Of a stretch of 9,867 nt of DNA, positions 1 to 5,538 are shown in pieces. The stretch covers positions 1 to 9,867 of the forward strand of contig REGF01000036.1 in NCBI GenBank assembly GCA_003702465.1. Reading direction: 5' to 3'. Made by a program: the position numbers and the translations under genes. Within the stretch, counting starts at the first letter, position 1, and every line of letters begins with the position of its first letter. Source of the stretch: Candidatus Nitrosomarinus sp. (GTDB lineage Archaea > Thermoproteota > Nitrososphaeria > Nitrososphaerales > Nitrosopumilaceae). The notes under the pieces were generated by a model. The model did not search any database. It saw only the letters and a program-made list of their open reading frames with translations, and had not been told where the DNA came from.

Positions 1-2
1 AA

Positions 3-685
3 ATTGAACATTTACTACATGAAATTGAAGATGGACATATTGATGGTGCAGAAGGACTAGAAGAAATTCATCACTTAGTTTCTGGTGAAGATGTACATGA
101 TGACCATGCAAAACATGATGACCATGAAGAACATACTGAAGACTTTTACAAAGAGATTGCACATGTTATAGAAGAATTTGAACATGGACACTTAACTCAA
201 TTACAATCAGTTGAAGAAATTGAAGAAATACTAAGTGAACATGAAGGAGATGGACATGGACACGATGGTGCAATTGAAGAAATTGAACATTTACTACATG
301 AAATTGAAGATGGACATATTGATGGTGCAGAAGGACTAGAAGAAATTCATCACTTAGTTTCTGGTGAAGATGTACATGATGACCATGCAAAACATGATGA
401 CCATGAAGAACATACTGAAGACTTTTACAAAGAGATTGCACATGTTATAGAAGAATTTGAACATGGACACTTAACTCAATTACAATCAGTTGAAGAAATT
501 GAAGAAATACTAAGTGAACATGAAGGAGATGGACATGGACACGATGGTGCAATTGAAGAAATTGAACATTTACTACATGAAATTGAAGATGGACATATTG
601 ATGGTGCAGAAGGACTAGAAGAAATTCATCACTTAGTTTCTGGTGAAGATGTACATGATGACCATGCAAAACATGATGACCATGA
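3..685 (+). repeat. Tandem 279-bp direct repeats (about 2.45 copies) inside the metal-binding protein gene
   Basis: Copies start at 3, 282 and 561. The first two are identical base for base as far as I can compare by eye. The third follows exactly to about 685 and then diverges into the unique C-terminal lobe. The period is 279 bp = 93 codons, so the frame is kept. Each unit has about 16 His and about 32 Asp/Glu. It contains two related halves of about 46 residues, each with a helical core of the type I-x-H-hh-x-E-h-E-x-G-H ending in EEI, followed by a His/Asp-rich linker. The array starts outside the window, so the total copy number is unknown. Confidence 0.97.
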
Positions 686-1244
686 TGAGCATGAAGAAGA
701 TGGTAAGTTAGACCATACTTATGATCCACATATTTGGCTTGATCCTATATTAGCAAAAGCTCAGGTAATGACTATTGCAGACCACTTACAAGAATCTGAT
801 CCTGAACATGCAGAAATCTACCATGATAATGCCATTTCATATGCTAACCAATTAGATCAATTGGATCAAGAAATCAGAAGTAGTATATCTTCTTGCGGAA
901 AAGACACGTTTGTACCATTTCACAATGCATTTTCTTATTTTGCAGAAAGATATGACTTGAAAACCTTAGCAGTAATACAGGAGTTTAGCCCTGAAACTCC
1001 TGTAACTGCAAAGGATATTGAAGAACTAATTCACTTTGCTGAAGATGAAGATATCAAATACTTCTTTACTGAAGAAAATAGAAATCCAAAACTAGCTGAA
1101 AGACTTGCTACTGAATTGGGTGGAGATATTTTGTTATTTAGTCCATTAGAATCACTTAGTGAAAATGATGATCCAAACGTTACATATTTTGACAAAATGA
1201 GACAAAATGTTGGTAACTTGCAAATAGCATTAGAGTGTAATTGA
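3..1244 (+). CDS. ZnuA/TroA-like metal ABC transporter substrate-binding protein, 5'-truncated, with expanded His-rich repeat loop
   Basis: The frame is open from the left edge, so the N-terminal lobe and any signal peptide lie outside the window. About 228 residues of acidic, His-rich repeats come first, followed by a recognisable C-terminal lobe of a ZnuA/TroA-family protein. The lobe opens with the conserved DPHIWLDP segment (near 727-750). It continues with a PFHNAFSYFAERYDL segment bearing a conserved metal-ligand His, an SPETPVTAKDIEEL segment, and an FFTEENRNPKLAERL segment with the usual acidic ligand region. In this family the protein binds Zn2+ (or Mn2+) outside the membrane and hands it to an ABC permease. 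The His-rich loop normally sits just before DPHIWLDP, which is where the repeats are. No permease or ATPase gene follows; an unknown protein and a TPR protein do. Zn is the default substrate guess. Cu or Ni cannot be excluded, since ammonia oxidisers depend heavily on copper. Confidence 0.88.
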   Translation: MEHLLHEIEDGHIDGAEGLEEIHHLVSGEDVHDDHAKHDDHEEHTEDFYKEIAHVIEEFEHGHLTQLQSVEEIEEILSEHEGDGHGHDGAIEEIEHLLHEIEDGHIDGAEGLEEIHHLVSGEDVHDDHAKHDDHEEHTEDFYKEIAHVIEEFEHGHLTQLQSVEEIEEILSEHEGDGHGHDGAIEEIEHLLHEIEDGHIDGAEGLEEIHHLVSGEDVHDDHAKHDDHDEHEEDGKLDHTYDPHIWLDPILAKAQVMTIADHLQESDPEHAEIYHDNAISYANQLDQLDQEIRSSISSCGKDTFVPFHNAFSYFAERYDLKTLAVIQEFSPETPVTAKDIEELIHFAEDEDIKYFFTEENRNPKLAERLATELGGDILLFSPLESLSENDDPNVTYFDKMRQNVGNLQIALECN

Positions 1245-1477
1245 TAACGTATATTCCAAAATTTGATGACTGGAAAAGTCTGGGACTGGTAAACAATAAT
1301 TTAACATGGCTTGCAATAAAACCTGAAGCTCAAGTGTTATTATTTAGAAATCATAAACATTTTGAAACATTTTATTTTGAAAAATTTACTAGAATTTTTT
1401 TTAATTATGTTGACAATAAAGAAGAAATAAACATTATTCCAACAAATGCATTAACAAAAAGAGTGGCAGTTGCATGA
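1241..1477 (+). CDS. Unknown 78-residue protein, coupled to flanking genes
   Basis: I do not recognise this protein. The only plausible start is TTG at 1241, since the frame has no internal ATG. That TTG overlaps the TGA of the metal-binding protein gene (TTGA), and the TGA of this gene overlaps the ATG of the TPR gene (ATGA). This tight arrangement is the main evidence that it is translated. The sequence is mixed and soluble-looking, with an aromatic, basic central stretch (HKHFETFYFEKFTRIFF) and no membrane segment or Cys pair. No clear Shine-Dalgarno sequence precedes it, so it would depend on translational coupling. It could be a small partner of the metal-binding or TPR protein; that is inference only. 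Confidence 0.6.
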   Translation: MITYIPKFDDWKSLGLVNNNLTWLAIKPEAQVLLFRNHKHFETFYFEKFTRIFFNYVDNKEEINIIPTNALTKRVAVA

Positions 1478-2508
1478 TTTTTGATTCATTGTTAAAACAA
1501 GCAATTCAAGATTTTGATAAAAAAAAGTTTCAAAAATCAATTAATCTATTTGAAATAATTTTAGAAGAAAATCCACATAATTCTGAAATTATAATTAACA
1601 AAGCTGTTTGTCTTGCAGAACTAGGAAAATATGATGAATCTCTTCAAGAATTAGAAAAAGTTCTTACTGATAATCCTGATGATTTTGATGGATTATACAA
1701 TAAAGCAACTACATTATATGATATGGGAAAATATGAAGACGCATTAAATGAATTTAACAATGCCCTAACAATAAACCCTAAAGATACTAATGCTCTTTGC
1801 AACAAAGCAAATGTTTTTGTTGCCTTGGGTAGACATGAAGATGCAATTTCTACCTACAAAAATGCACTAGAAATTAATCCTAAAGATATTGAAATTTTGA
1901 ATAATATTGGAATTGTTTATGCAGGAGATAAGCAACATTATGAAGCAATTGAATATTTTGAGTCTGCATTAAATGAGAAAAAAAATGATATTGATTCATT
2001 ATGTAATTTAGGCAATTCTCTATTGGAAATTAAAAAATTCAGATTATCATACGAATGCTTTAAACAAGCTGTAAAAATTGATTCAAAAGATTTTGATGCA
2101 ATGTTTCGTTTAGGAATTGCATGTAATAATTTGAATAAACCTGAAAATGCATTAGAATATTTTAATGAAATCTTGAAAAATGAAAAGAACAACACAGATG
2201 TAATTATCAACAAAGGTTATTCTTTACATTTGATGGGTAAATACAAACAAGCAATTTTGTGTTTTGATGAAATTTTAAATGATGACCCACAAGAACTGAA
2301 TTCATTATATTTTAAGGCAAAGTCAACAGCAAAACAAAACAATAATCAACAAACATGTGCGTTACTTTCAAAATTATTAGAATTAGAGAAAAAAAATGAA
2401 TCCAGTGACCATGACCATGACCATGAACATTTTTTGAATAAAATCAAAAAAGATCCTGATTTTATTGGGTTAAGAAATGATCAAAATTTTAAAAGATTGA
2501 TCAACTAG
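1474..2508 (+). CDS. TPR repeat protein with C-terminal His/Asp cluster
   Basis: This 344-residue soluble protein is built of about eight tetratricopeptide repeats at 34-residue spacing from residue 4 to about 300. Typical motifs are the G-K-Y-x-x-A/S pattern and NP-x-D/N turns (ENPHN, DNPDD, INPKD twice). TPR arrays are protein-binding scaffolds, so a partner protein is expected. After the array comes a short His/Asp cluster (about residues 312-319, DHDHDHEH). A tail of the form KKDPDFIGLRNDQNFKRL follows, a type often seen at the end of TPR proteins. The ATG overlaps the preceding stop (ATGA), placing it third in a likely operon after the metal-binding protein. The His cluster is unusual for a plain TPR protein and suggests metal binding or sensing in this operon. 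The gene converges with the - strand gene at 2501 and overlaps it by 8 bp. Confidence 0.92.
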   Translation: MIFDSLLKQAIQDFDKKKFQKSINLFEIILEENPHNSEIIINKAVCLAELGKYDESLQELEKVLTDNPDDFDGLYNKATTLYDMGKYEDALNEFNNALTINPKDTNALCNKANVFVALGRHEDAISTYKNALEINPKDIEILNNIGIVYAGDKQHYEAIEYFESALNEKKNDIDSLCNLGNSLLEIKKFRLSYECFKQAVKIDSKDFDAMFRLGIACNNLNKPENALEYFNEILKNEKNNTDVIINKGYSLHLMGKYKQAILCFDEILNDDPQELNSLYFKAKSTAKQNNNQQTCALLSKLLELEKKNESSDHDHDHEHFLNKIKKDPDFIGLRNDQNFKRLIN

Positions 2509-2755
2509 ATTCTTCTTTTTGAGGTTTATTTTGCTTGGCCCATTCTTCGTACATTTTGATTAACTCATCTACGTCTTTTCCTTCTTCAGAATACGTGACT
2601 ATTACCCCAAACGTGCCTTTTTTGTCATGACCTCGTGCAAAATATCCCCAAAATGAGTCAGGAAGTTTCTGAAAACTGCTTGAATCATGTGAGACTCCTA
2701 TCAGATTATTACCAATTACTTCGATTACTTTTTTTGCATCTTCTTTTTCAATCAT
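2501..2755 (-). CDS. Unknown 84-residue soluble protein
   Basis: Not recognised. The protein starts with a helix (MIEKEDAKKVIEVIGNNLIGV) and has a central aromatic beta region (FWGYFARGHDKKGTFGVIVTY). It ends with an acidic/basic helix and a charged tail. It has no Cys, signal peptide or membrane segment. The start is ATG, with an AT-rich TATA-like stretch near 2776-2786, about 26 bases upstream, as expected for a leaderless archaeal transcript. Its stop overlaps the end of the convergent TPR gene by 8 bp, so transcripts of the two genes would be antisense at their ends. The ordered alternation of hydrophobic and charged residues and the well-placed promoter favour a real gene. Confidence 0.75.
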   Translation of the reverse strand: MIEKEDAKKVIEVIGNNLIGVSHDSSSFQKLPDSFWGYFARGHDKKGTFGVIVTYSEEGKDVDELIKMYEEWAKQNKPQKEESS

Positions 2756-2839
2756 AATTTATTATTATTTTGTTACAATAAAAAGTTGAATATTTGTATC
2801 TAAATTCAAAGAAAATTTGTTCTTACAAAAAACTTATCT

Positions 2840-2965
2840 TTGTCTTCGGCAATAAAGATCAACTTGGATTGTCTACAATGTGATGGAAAAGGAAAATTCA
2901 TGAATGAATTTGGATTGATGGAAAAATGTACTTTTTGCAAAAATCCTGATTTGAGTTTTGGATAG
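2840..2965 (+). CDS. 41-residue zinc-finger microprotein (DnaJ-like CxxCxGxG motif)
   Basis: This small frame encodes two Cys pairs. C11-x2-C14 is followed by DGKG, the CxxCxGxG signature of the DnaJ cysteine-rich zinc module, and C30-x2-C33 follows after 15 residues. Together they would bind one Zn2+. The protein lacks a J domain and is far shorter than DnaJ, so it is not a chaperone of that type; a stand-alone treble-cleft or ribbon fold is more likely. The start is uncertain. TTG at 2840 is the best available codon, with the next candidate TTG at 2864. A hairpin followed by a T-run begins 13 bases after the stop, which supports a separate transcription unit. The longer frame on the opposite strand here (2806-3069) shows no such pattern. 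Confidence 0.62.
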   Translation: MSSAIKINLDCLQCDGKGKFMNEFGLMEKCTFCKNPDLSFG

Positions 2966-2977
2966 TATTTACAAAGT

Positions 2978-3006
2978 AATTGAGACTTCAAAACTCTAAT
3001 TTTTTT
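2978..3006 (+). terminator. Hairpin plus T-run after the zinc microprotein gene
   Basis: The 5' arm AATTGAG (2978-2984) pairs with CTC and AATT (2994-3001) with one bulged T and a 9-base loop. A run of T follows directly. It lies 13 bases after the stop of the gene ending at 2965. Archaeal termination mainly needs the T-run; the hairpin is extra support. Confidence 0.5.
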
Positions 3007-3008
3007 AC

Positions 3009-3104
3009 AACAAGAAAAGGGTGGAAAACATCGAAAAGACGAACCTAACATGAATTGTTTTCCCAACACACCACTCTACTACGCAGACATGATGCTTTCT
3101 TGTT
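3009..3104. ncRNA. Candidate structured RNA (strand uncertain, - slightly favoured)
   Basis: The gap between two zinc-protein genes contains an outer perfect 9-bp inverted repeat (AACAAGAAA at 3009-3017 with TTTCTTGTT at 3096-3104). This encloses a 7-bp inverted repeat (GGAAAAC at 3023-3029 with GTTTTCC at 3057-3063). The enclosed DNA is visibly richer in G+C than its surroundings. On the - strand a TATA-like box (CTTAAATATG, + positions 3124-3133) lies about 25 bases before the edge of the outer stem. No convincing protein frame covers it, and it does not fold as a tRNA. It could instead be a pair of chance repeats or a decayed gene. Confidence 0.3.
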
Positions 3105-3150
3105 ACTATAACTAGGTCAAAATCATATTTAAGACTGATCCTTTTCTAAA

Positions 3151-3288
3151 TTACTTTTTGCTAACATGTCCACATTTTTTACATGCGTATCTAATGTCTC
3201 CTTTCTTTAATTCATTTTTACGAATTAATACGGTTACTGCCTCATGACATTGTTTGCAAACTCCATTTGGAAAATTACTATCATCCAT
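3151..3288 (-). CDS. 45-residue zinc-ribbon microprotein
   Basis: The frame starts at ATG and gives C11-x2-C14 and C36-x2-C39. The second pair sits in a KKCGHVSKK context typical of zinc ribbons, so four Cys would bind one Zn2+. Between the pairs is a basic stretch (LIRKNELKKGD), so RNA, DNA or protein binding is plausible, but no specific function is recognisable. A TATA-like TTATATT (complement of about 3309-3316) lies about 25 bases upstream, fitting a leaderless transcript. It is one of five small zinc-binding genes within 1.7 kb. Confidence 0.72.
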   Translation of the reverse strand: MDDSNFPNGVCKQCHEAVTVLIRKNELKKGDIRYACKKCGHVSKK

Positions 3289-3332
3289 ATTGTTTTTTGA
3301 AATTTACTGAATATAACTAACATTATTGATTA

Positions 3333-3360
3333 AATCTTAATTTAAAATTAAACTAAGATT
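3333..3360 (-). terminator. Inverted repeat spanning the stop codon of the 3353-3655 gene
   Basis: AATCTTA (3333-3339) and TAAGATT (3354-3360) are perfect complements. Inside is a second AT palindrome (TTAATTT at 3337-3343, AAATTAA at 3345-3351). The stop codon of the - strand gene lies in one arm. There is no strong T-run after it in the - direction, so a terminator role is only possible. Confidence 0.3.
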
Positions 3361-3655
3361 TTGCAATATCATAATCTTCTTTACCGTTGCCAAATTTTTG
3401 TGTGATAATTTTTACTCTGTATTTCTTTCCCTTTTGAATGTCTTGACATAATGTAGTGGGATTTCCATTATCAAAAAATTTTGCAACAATCATTTTTCTT
3501 GATGTATAGAATTTTTTTATTCCGTCAAATTCTTCTTCTGTCTCAAGATCTATCTCTAAAATTGTTTCTTTTCCTACTTTGCGCTCAACTTTTTGTACAT
3601 TTACTATGGTAAATACGCCTTTATCGTCTAATTTTGAGAGTGAGGCTTCAGCCAT
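3353..3655 (-). CDS. Unknown 100-residue beta-rich protein, possible OB-fold
   Basis: The protein is soluble and has no Cys pairs apart from one single Cys. After a short N-terminal tail it alternates strand-like segments (VFTIVNVQKVERKV, TILEIDLETEEEF, KMIVAKFFDNG, YRVKIITQKFG) with a short helix (TTLCQDIQKGK). This pattern resembles an OB-fold nucleic-acid-binding domain, but I see no diagnostic motif, so that is inference. The start is ATG, with a TATA-like GATAAATAAC (complement) about 26 bases upstream. The stop codon lies inside an inverted repeat (3333-3360). I do not recognise a named family. Confidence 0.78.
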   Translation of the reverse strand: MAEASLSKLDDKGVFTIVNVQKVERKVGKETILEIDLETEEEFDGIKKFYTSRKMIVAKFFDNGNPTTLCQDIQKGKKYRVKIITQKFGNGKEDYDIAKS

Positions 3656-3721
3656 ATTGAAACCTGTATTTTTTGTTATTTATCATCTTTGACTGTTCTA
3701 TTAATTTTGAAAAAGAAAAAA

Positions 3722-3820
3722 TTATGGGATTAGCATTACTGCTGTACCCAAAATTACTAGAAATCCTACAAAAAGAACAGAACGCTCTTTATGATCTCGT
3801 AAAAGTTTCCTTTCGAGCAT
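3722..3820 (-). CDS. 32-residue single-pass membrane microprotein
   Basis: From an ATG at 3820 the frame encodes a strongly basic N-terminus (MLERKLLRDHKERS), then an uninterrupted hydrophobic helix of about 18 residues (VLFVGFLVILGTAVMLI), ending in Pro. The positive-inside rule would put the N-terminus in the cytoplasm. The clean basic-then-hydrophobic layout is hard to get by chance and is better than the + strand frame over the same DNA. No partner or function is recognisable. It lies 66 bp upstream of the 100-residue beta-rich protein on the same strand. Confidence 0.55.
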   Translation of the reverse strand: MLERKLLRDHKERSVLFVGFLVILGTAVMLIP

Positions 3821-3887
3821 GTATTTTGATTTTTGATTTAGATTTTAAAACAATGTATTTTATTTTAACAAATCTATGATATGGTCA

Positions 3888-3898
3888 TTCATATACTA
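3888..3898 (+). promoter_or_regulatory. TATA-like box upstream of zinc microprotein genes
   Basis: The 11-mer TTCATATACTA is found here and again at 9087-9097, each upstream of a small + strand gene. It lies about 50 bases before the ATG at 3942, giving a predicted leader of about 20 bases. Confidence 0.45.
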
Positions 3899-3941
3899 AT
3901 TTTTGAGTCACTTTTTTTAGTGGATAGTTTGTAAATATTGT

Positions 3942-4034
3942 ATGGCCTTTACCCCTTGTCCTGCATGCAATCAAGTAAGATTTGACAAAAAAGCAAATCG
4001 TTGTAATGATTGTGGATATCAAATTGGAAATTAA
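3942..4034 (+). CDS. 30-residue zinc-ribbon microprotein
   Basis: The frame starts with ATG and encodes two close Cys pairs, C6-x2-C9 and C21-x2-C24 followed by G-Y. This is the compact arrangement of rubredoxin-like or zinc-ribbon knuckles (CPAC and CNDCGY). At 30 residues it is almost only a metal site. It is followed after two bases by the ATG of the next zinc-binding gene, so the two are probably cotranscribed. A short hairpin (CACT, T-run, AGTG; 3909-3923) lies in the predicted leader. Function unknown; the Cys spacing is the whole case for this gene. Confidence 0.68.
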   Translation: MAFTPCPACNQVRFDKKANRCNDCGYQIGN

Positions 4035-4036
4035 AC

Positions 4037-4231
4037 ATGAAAATCAAAATGTGTGATCATATCGATGTATCTGGAATTAGAATAGAGGCATCTCAATCTG
4101 TTTATGCAATTTGCACAGTTAATGAAAATCAATTTGTTACTTATTCTTGCAAAAAATGCTTTAATGAAATTAAAGAGTTGGAACATCAAATTATATCAAA
4201 AGAAGAATTTGAAACATATCTAAATCAATAA
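4037..4231 (+). CDS. 64-residue protein with split Cys/His zinc site
   Basis: I take the ATG at 4037, two bases after the stop of the preceding microprotein gene; an in-frame upstream ATG at 4010 would run through that gene. The protein has C6-x-H8 near its start, a single C26, and C38-x2-C41 in an SCKKCF context. This could make a C-H-C-C or C4 zinc site. A charged helix forms the C-terminal third (EIKELEHQIISKEEFETYL). No named family is recognised. The spacing and shared orientation place it in an operon with the genes at 3942 and probably 4278. Confidence 0.72.
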   Translation: MKIKMCDHIDVSGIRIEASQSVYAICTVNENQFVTYSCKKCFNEIKELEHQIISKEEFETYLNQ

Positions 4232-4277
4232 TGTCTTCTATCGCGAGATTTTTTAGTGGTATGTAATATGGAAAATT

Positions 4278-4508
4278 ATGGGATTACTGGGAAAAAAGAA
4301 AGAAAAGTGTGATGCCTGTAACAAACCATTTGATACTTTAGATGAGTGTAGAGATCATATGAAGAACATTCATCCTCCAACAAAACCATGTACCAAGTGT
4401 TCAGGATTAATGGCCTGGGAAAGACAACACACTCAAGCATATGGAAATTTGATCTATGTATGCCGTGAATGTGATTTTATTGGTGAGATGTGGCGATATT
4501 ATCCTTAA
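4278..4508 (+). CDS. 76-residue protein with C2H2 finger and zinc ribbon
   Basis: Two metal sites can be read directly. A classical C2H2 finger runs C11-x2-C14-x12-H27-x4-H32, including the F18 and L21 core positions. A zinc ribbon follows with C38-x2-C41 and C62-x2-C65. The N-terminus is basic (MGLLGKKKEK). Such small archaeal two-finger proteins are often predicted DNA or RNA binders, but no target can be inferred. It is the last of three + strand zinc genes (3942, 4037, 4278), 46 bp after the previous one. The C-terminus ends in an aromatic tail (EMWRYYP). Confidence 0.82.
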   Translation: MGLLGKKKEKCDACNKPFDTLDECRDHMKNIHPPTKPCTKCSGLMAWERQHTQAYGNLIYVCRECDFIGEMWRYYP

Positions 4509-4532
4509 TTGATTTGATAAAAGAATAAAAAA

Positions 4533-4946
4533 TTATGTGGATTTTGGCCACATAGAATTCCAAGTTTCGGCAAATTTTTTCATCATTTCTCCATATGCAT
4601 TCATTTGTTCCATCCCTGAAGAACTAAGAGCTTTTTGCCAATTATCTGCAAACTGTTTGAAGACTGAAGCGTTTGCATCATTGATAGATTTTTGCCAATT
4701 TTCTGTAAATTCTTTGAATGATGTTATTCCTGCATCACTCATTGATTTTTGCCATTTTTCTGTAAACTCTTTCATGGTTTTGGCACTTGACTCTGCACCT
4801 GCTTTTTCCCAAACTTTGTTGAATTTTGTTTGCATGTCATTGCTGGCATCTTGAAACTGTTCGAACATTTTTTTCCAATTTTCAAGAGATTTAGAATACT
4901 CTCCCCACAATGAATCCCATTCATTATTTTTTGAATTGGTTGACAT
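4533..4946 (-). CDS. Phasin-like PHA granule protein with 19-residue Trp repeats
   Basis: The 137-residue protein is almost entirely amphipathic helix, rich in Lys, Glu, Ser, Met, Phe and Trp, with no Cys. Three consecutive 19-residue units start with KEFTEKWQKS, KEFTENWQKS and KQFADNWQKA, each F-x3-W-Q-K. A looser fourth element follows (MMKKFAETWNSMW), and the same FxxxW rhythm appears in the N-terminal part (NWKKMFEQF). Regular exposed Phe/Trp faces suit binding to a hydrophobic granule or lipid surface. Together with the nearby phaE-phaC pair this supports a phasin role, by inference. The start is ATG at 4946. A TATA-like run TTATTTAAAAA (complement of 5006-5016) lies upstream. The stop codon forms one end of a hairpin (4534-4554). 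Confidence 0.72.
   Translation of the reverse strand: MSTNSKNNEWDSLWGEYSKSLENWKKMFEQFQDASNDMQTKFNKVWEKAGAESSAKTMKEFTEKWQKSMSDAGITSFKEFTENWQKSINDANASVFKQFADNWQKALSSSGMEQMNAYGEMMKKFAETWNSMWPKST
4534..4554 (-). terminator. Hairpin overlapping the stop codon of the Trp-repeat phasin-like gene
   Basis: TATGTGG (4534-4540) pairs perfectly with CCACATA (4548-4554) around a 7-base loop. In the - direction the stem is followed at once by AATTTTTTATT, a U-rich tract. The TAA stop codon is part of the stem edge. Confidence 0.6.
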
Positions 4947-5054
4947 AGATTTTGAAGTACATTAATCATTGTTAAGTGGATCTATTTACAAATTACAATT
5001 TGAACTTTTTAAATAATTTTTAGAAATTTTGTTATCTAGAATCTTATTTCTAAC

Positions 5055-5447
5055 TTAAAATGTTTTGATTGGTTGATTTTTGATACCTTCAATTAATTCT
5101 AGTATTTTAAATGGAATGTCTTCAAAATTCTTATCTTTTTCACGTGATACTAGTAAAACATCATCATTGCCTAATGGAAAACTCATCACAATTACTTTAT
5201 CTCTATATGACAATGAAAAATGAACTATTCCAAATTCGTTGTCAAATTCATGTCTCATTCTCACACGCAGTGCAAGCTCCATGAACATCATTTCATCTTG
5301 CTTTTTTTCTTCTAATGAAAGTATGCCTTTTTTCATTCCCCCTGCAACTAAATGTCCTCTTGCATTGATGAATCGTGCTGAGCGCATTTTTGGATGTAAT
5401 TTCAAAATATCTTGACAAATACTCTCAAGCTCTTCTATGTTATCCAC
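5055..5447 (-). CDS. 130-residue conserved-looking protein, possible roadblock-type fold
   Basis: The start is GTG at 5447; the next Met is residue 21, inside the first structured segment. The order of segments is an N-terminal helix (EELESICQDILKLH), two strands around a turn (RSARFINARGHLVAGGMKKG), a long helix (KKQDEMMFMELALRVRMRH), then strands (IVHFSLSYRDKVIVMSFPLG and DDVLLVSRE) and a C-terminal helix. This alpha-beta-beta-alpha-beta-beta-beta-alpha order resembles roadblock/LC7 domains, and it looks like a Nitrososphaerota family I recall as DUF6659; neither was checked. Its start is 91 bp from the ATG of phaE in the opposite direction, so the two may share a control region. A link to PHA metabolism is only by position. 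Confidence 0.72.
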   Translation of the reverse strand: MDNIEELESICQDILKLHPKMRSARFINARGHLVAGGMKKGILSLEEKKQDEMMFMELALRVRMRHEFDNEFGIVHFSLSYRDKVIVMSFPLGNDDVLLVSREKDKNFEDIPFKILELIEGIKNQPIKTF

Positions 5448-5526
5448 CTATTCTATAGGAAATCGAACTACTTATTTTGTTCTAAATTCATGGAATAGGG
5501 TGACTTCAAATTCATCCAAAACATAT

Positions 5527-5530
5527 GGTG
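5527..5530 (+). promoter_or_regulatory. Ribosome-binding site deciding the phaE start
   Basis: GGTG lies 8 bases before the ATG at 5539. The frame is open further upstream to 5437, but that part overlaps the divergent GTG-start gene and reads unlike PhaE, so 5539 is the better start. Confidence 0.5.
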
Positions 5531-5538
5531 CTGAGCCT

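Noticed and set aside
3..685. CRISPR-like or satellite array
   Set aside because: The repeats are 279 bp with no spacers, keep the reading frame and encode protein.
166..729. Two - strand frames of 91 and 94 codons opposite the repeat array
   Set aside because: They are mirror images of the repeat units (His/Leu/Val-rich with the same 279-bp period) and arise from the codon content of the + strand gene.
2806..3069. 87-codon - strand frame
   Set aside because: Low-complexity mix of Cys/Phe/Ser without a domain pattern; the opposite strand carries a clear paired-CxxC zinc site with its own hairpin terminator.
3009..3104. tRNA or C/D-box guide RNA
   Set aside because: No 7-bp acceptor stem with matching T- and D-arms, and the TGATG-like element lacks properly placed C, D' and D boxes.
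3673..3879. 68-codon + strand frame
   Set aside because: No coherent fold or start signal; the - strand frame at 3722-3820 has a clean basic N-terminus and membrane helix.
4537..4854. 105-codon + strand frame
   Set aside because: Shadow of the Trp-repeat phasin-like gene on the other strand, whose repeats it mirrors.
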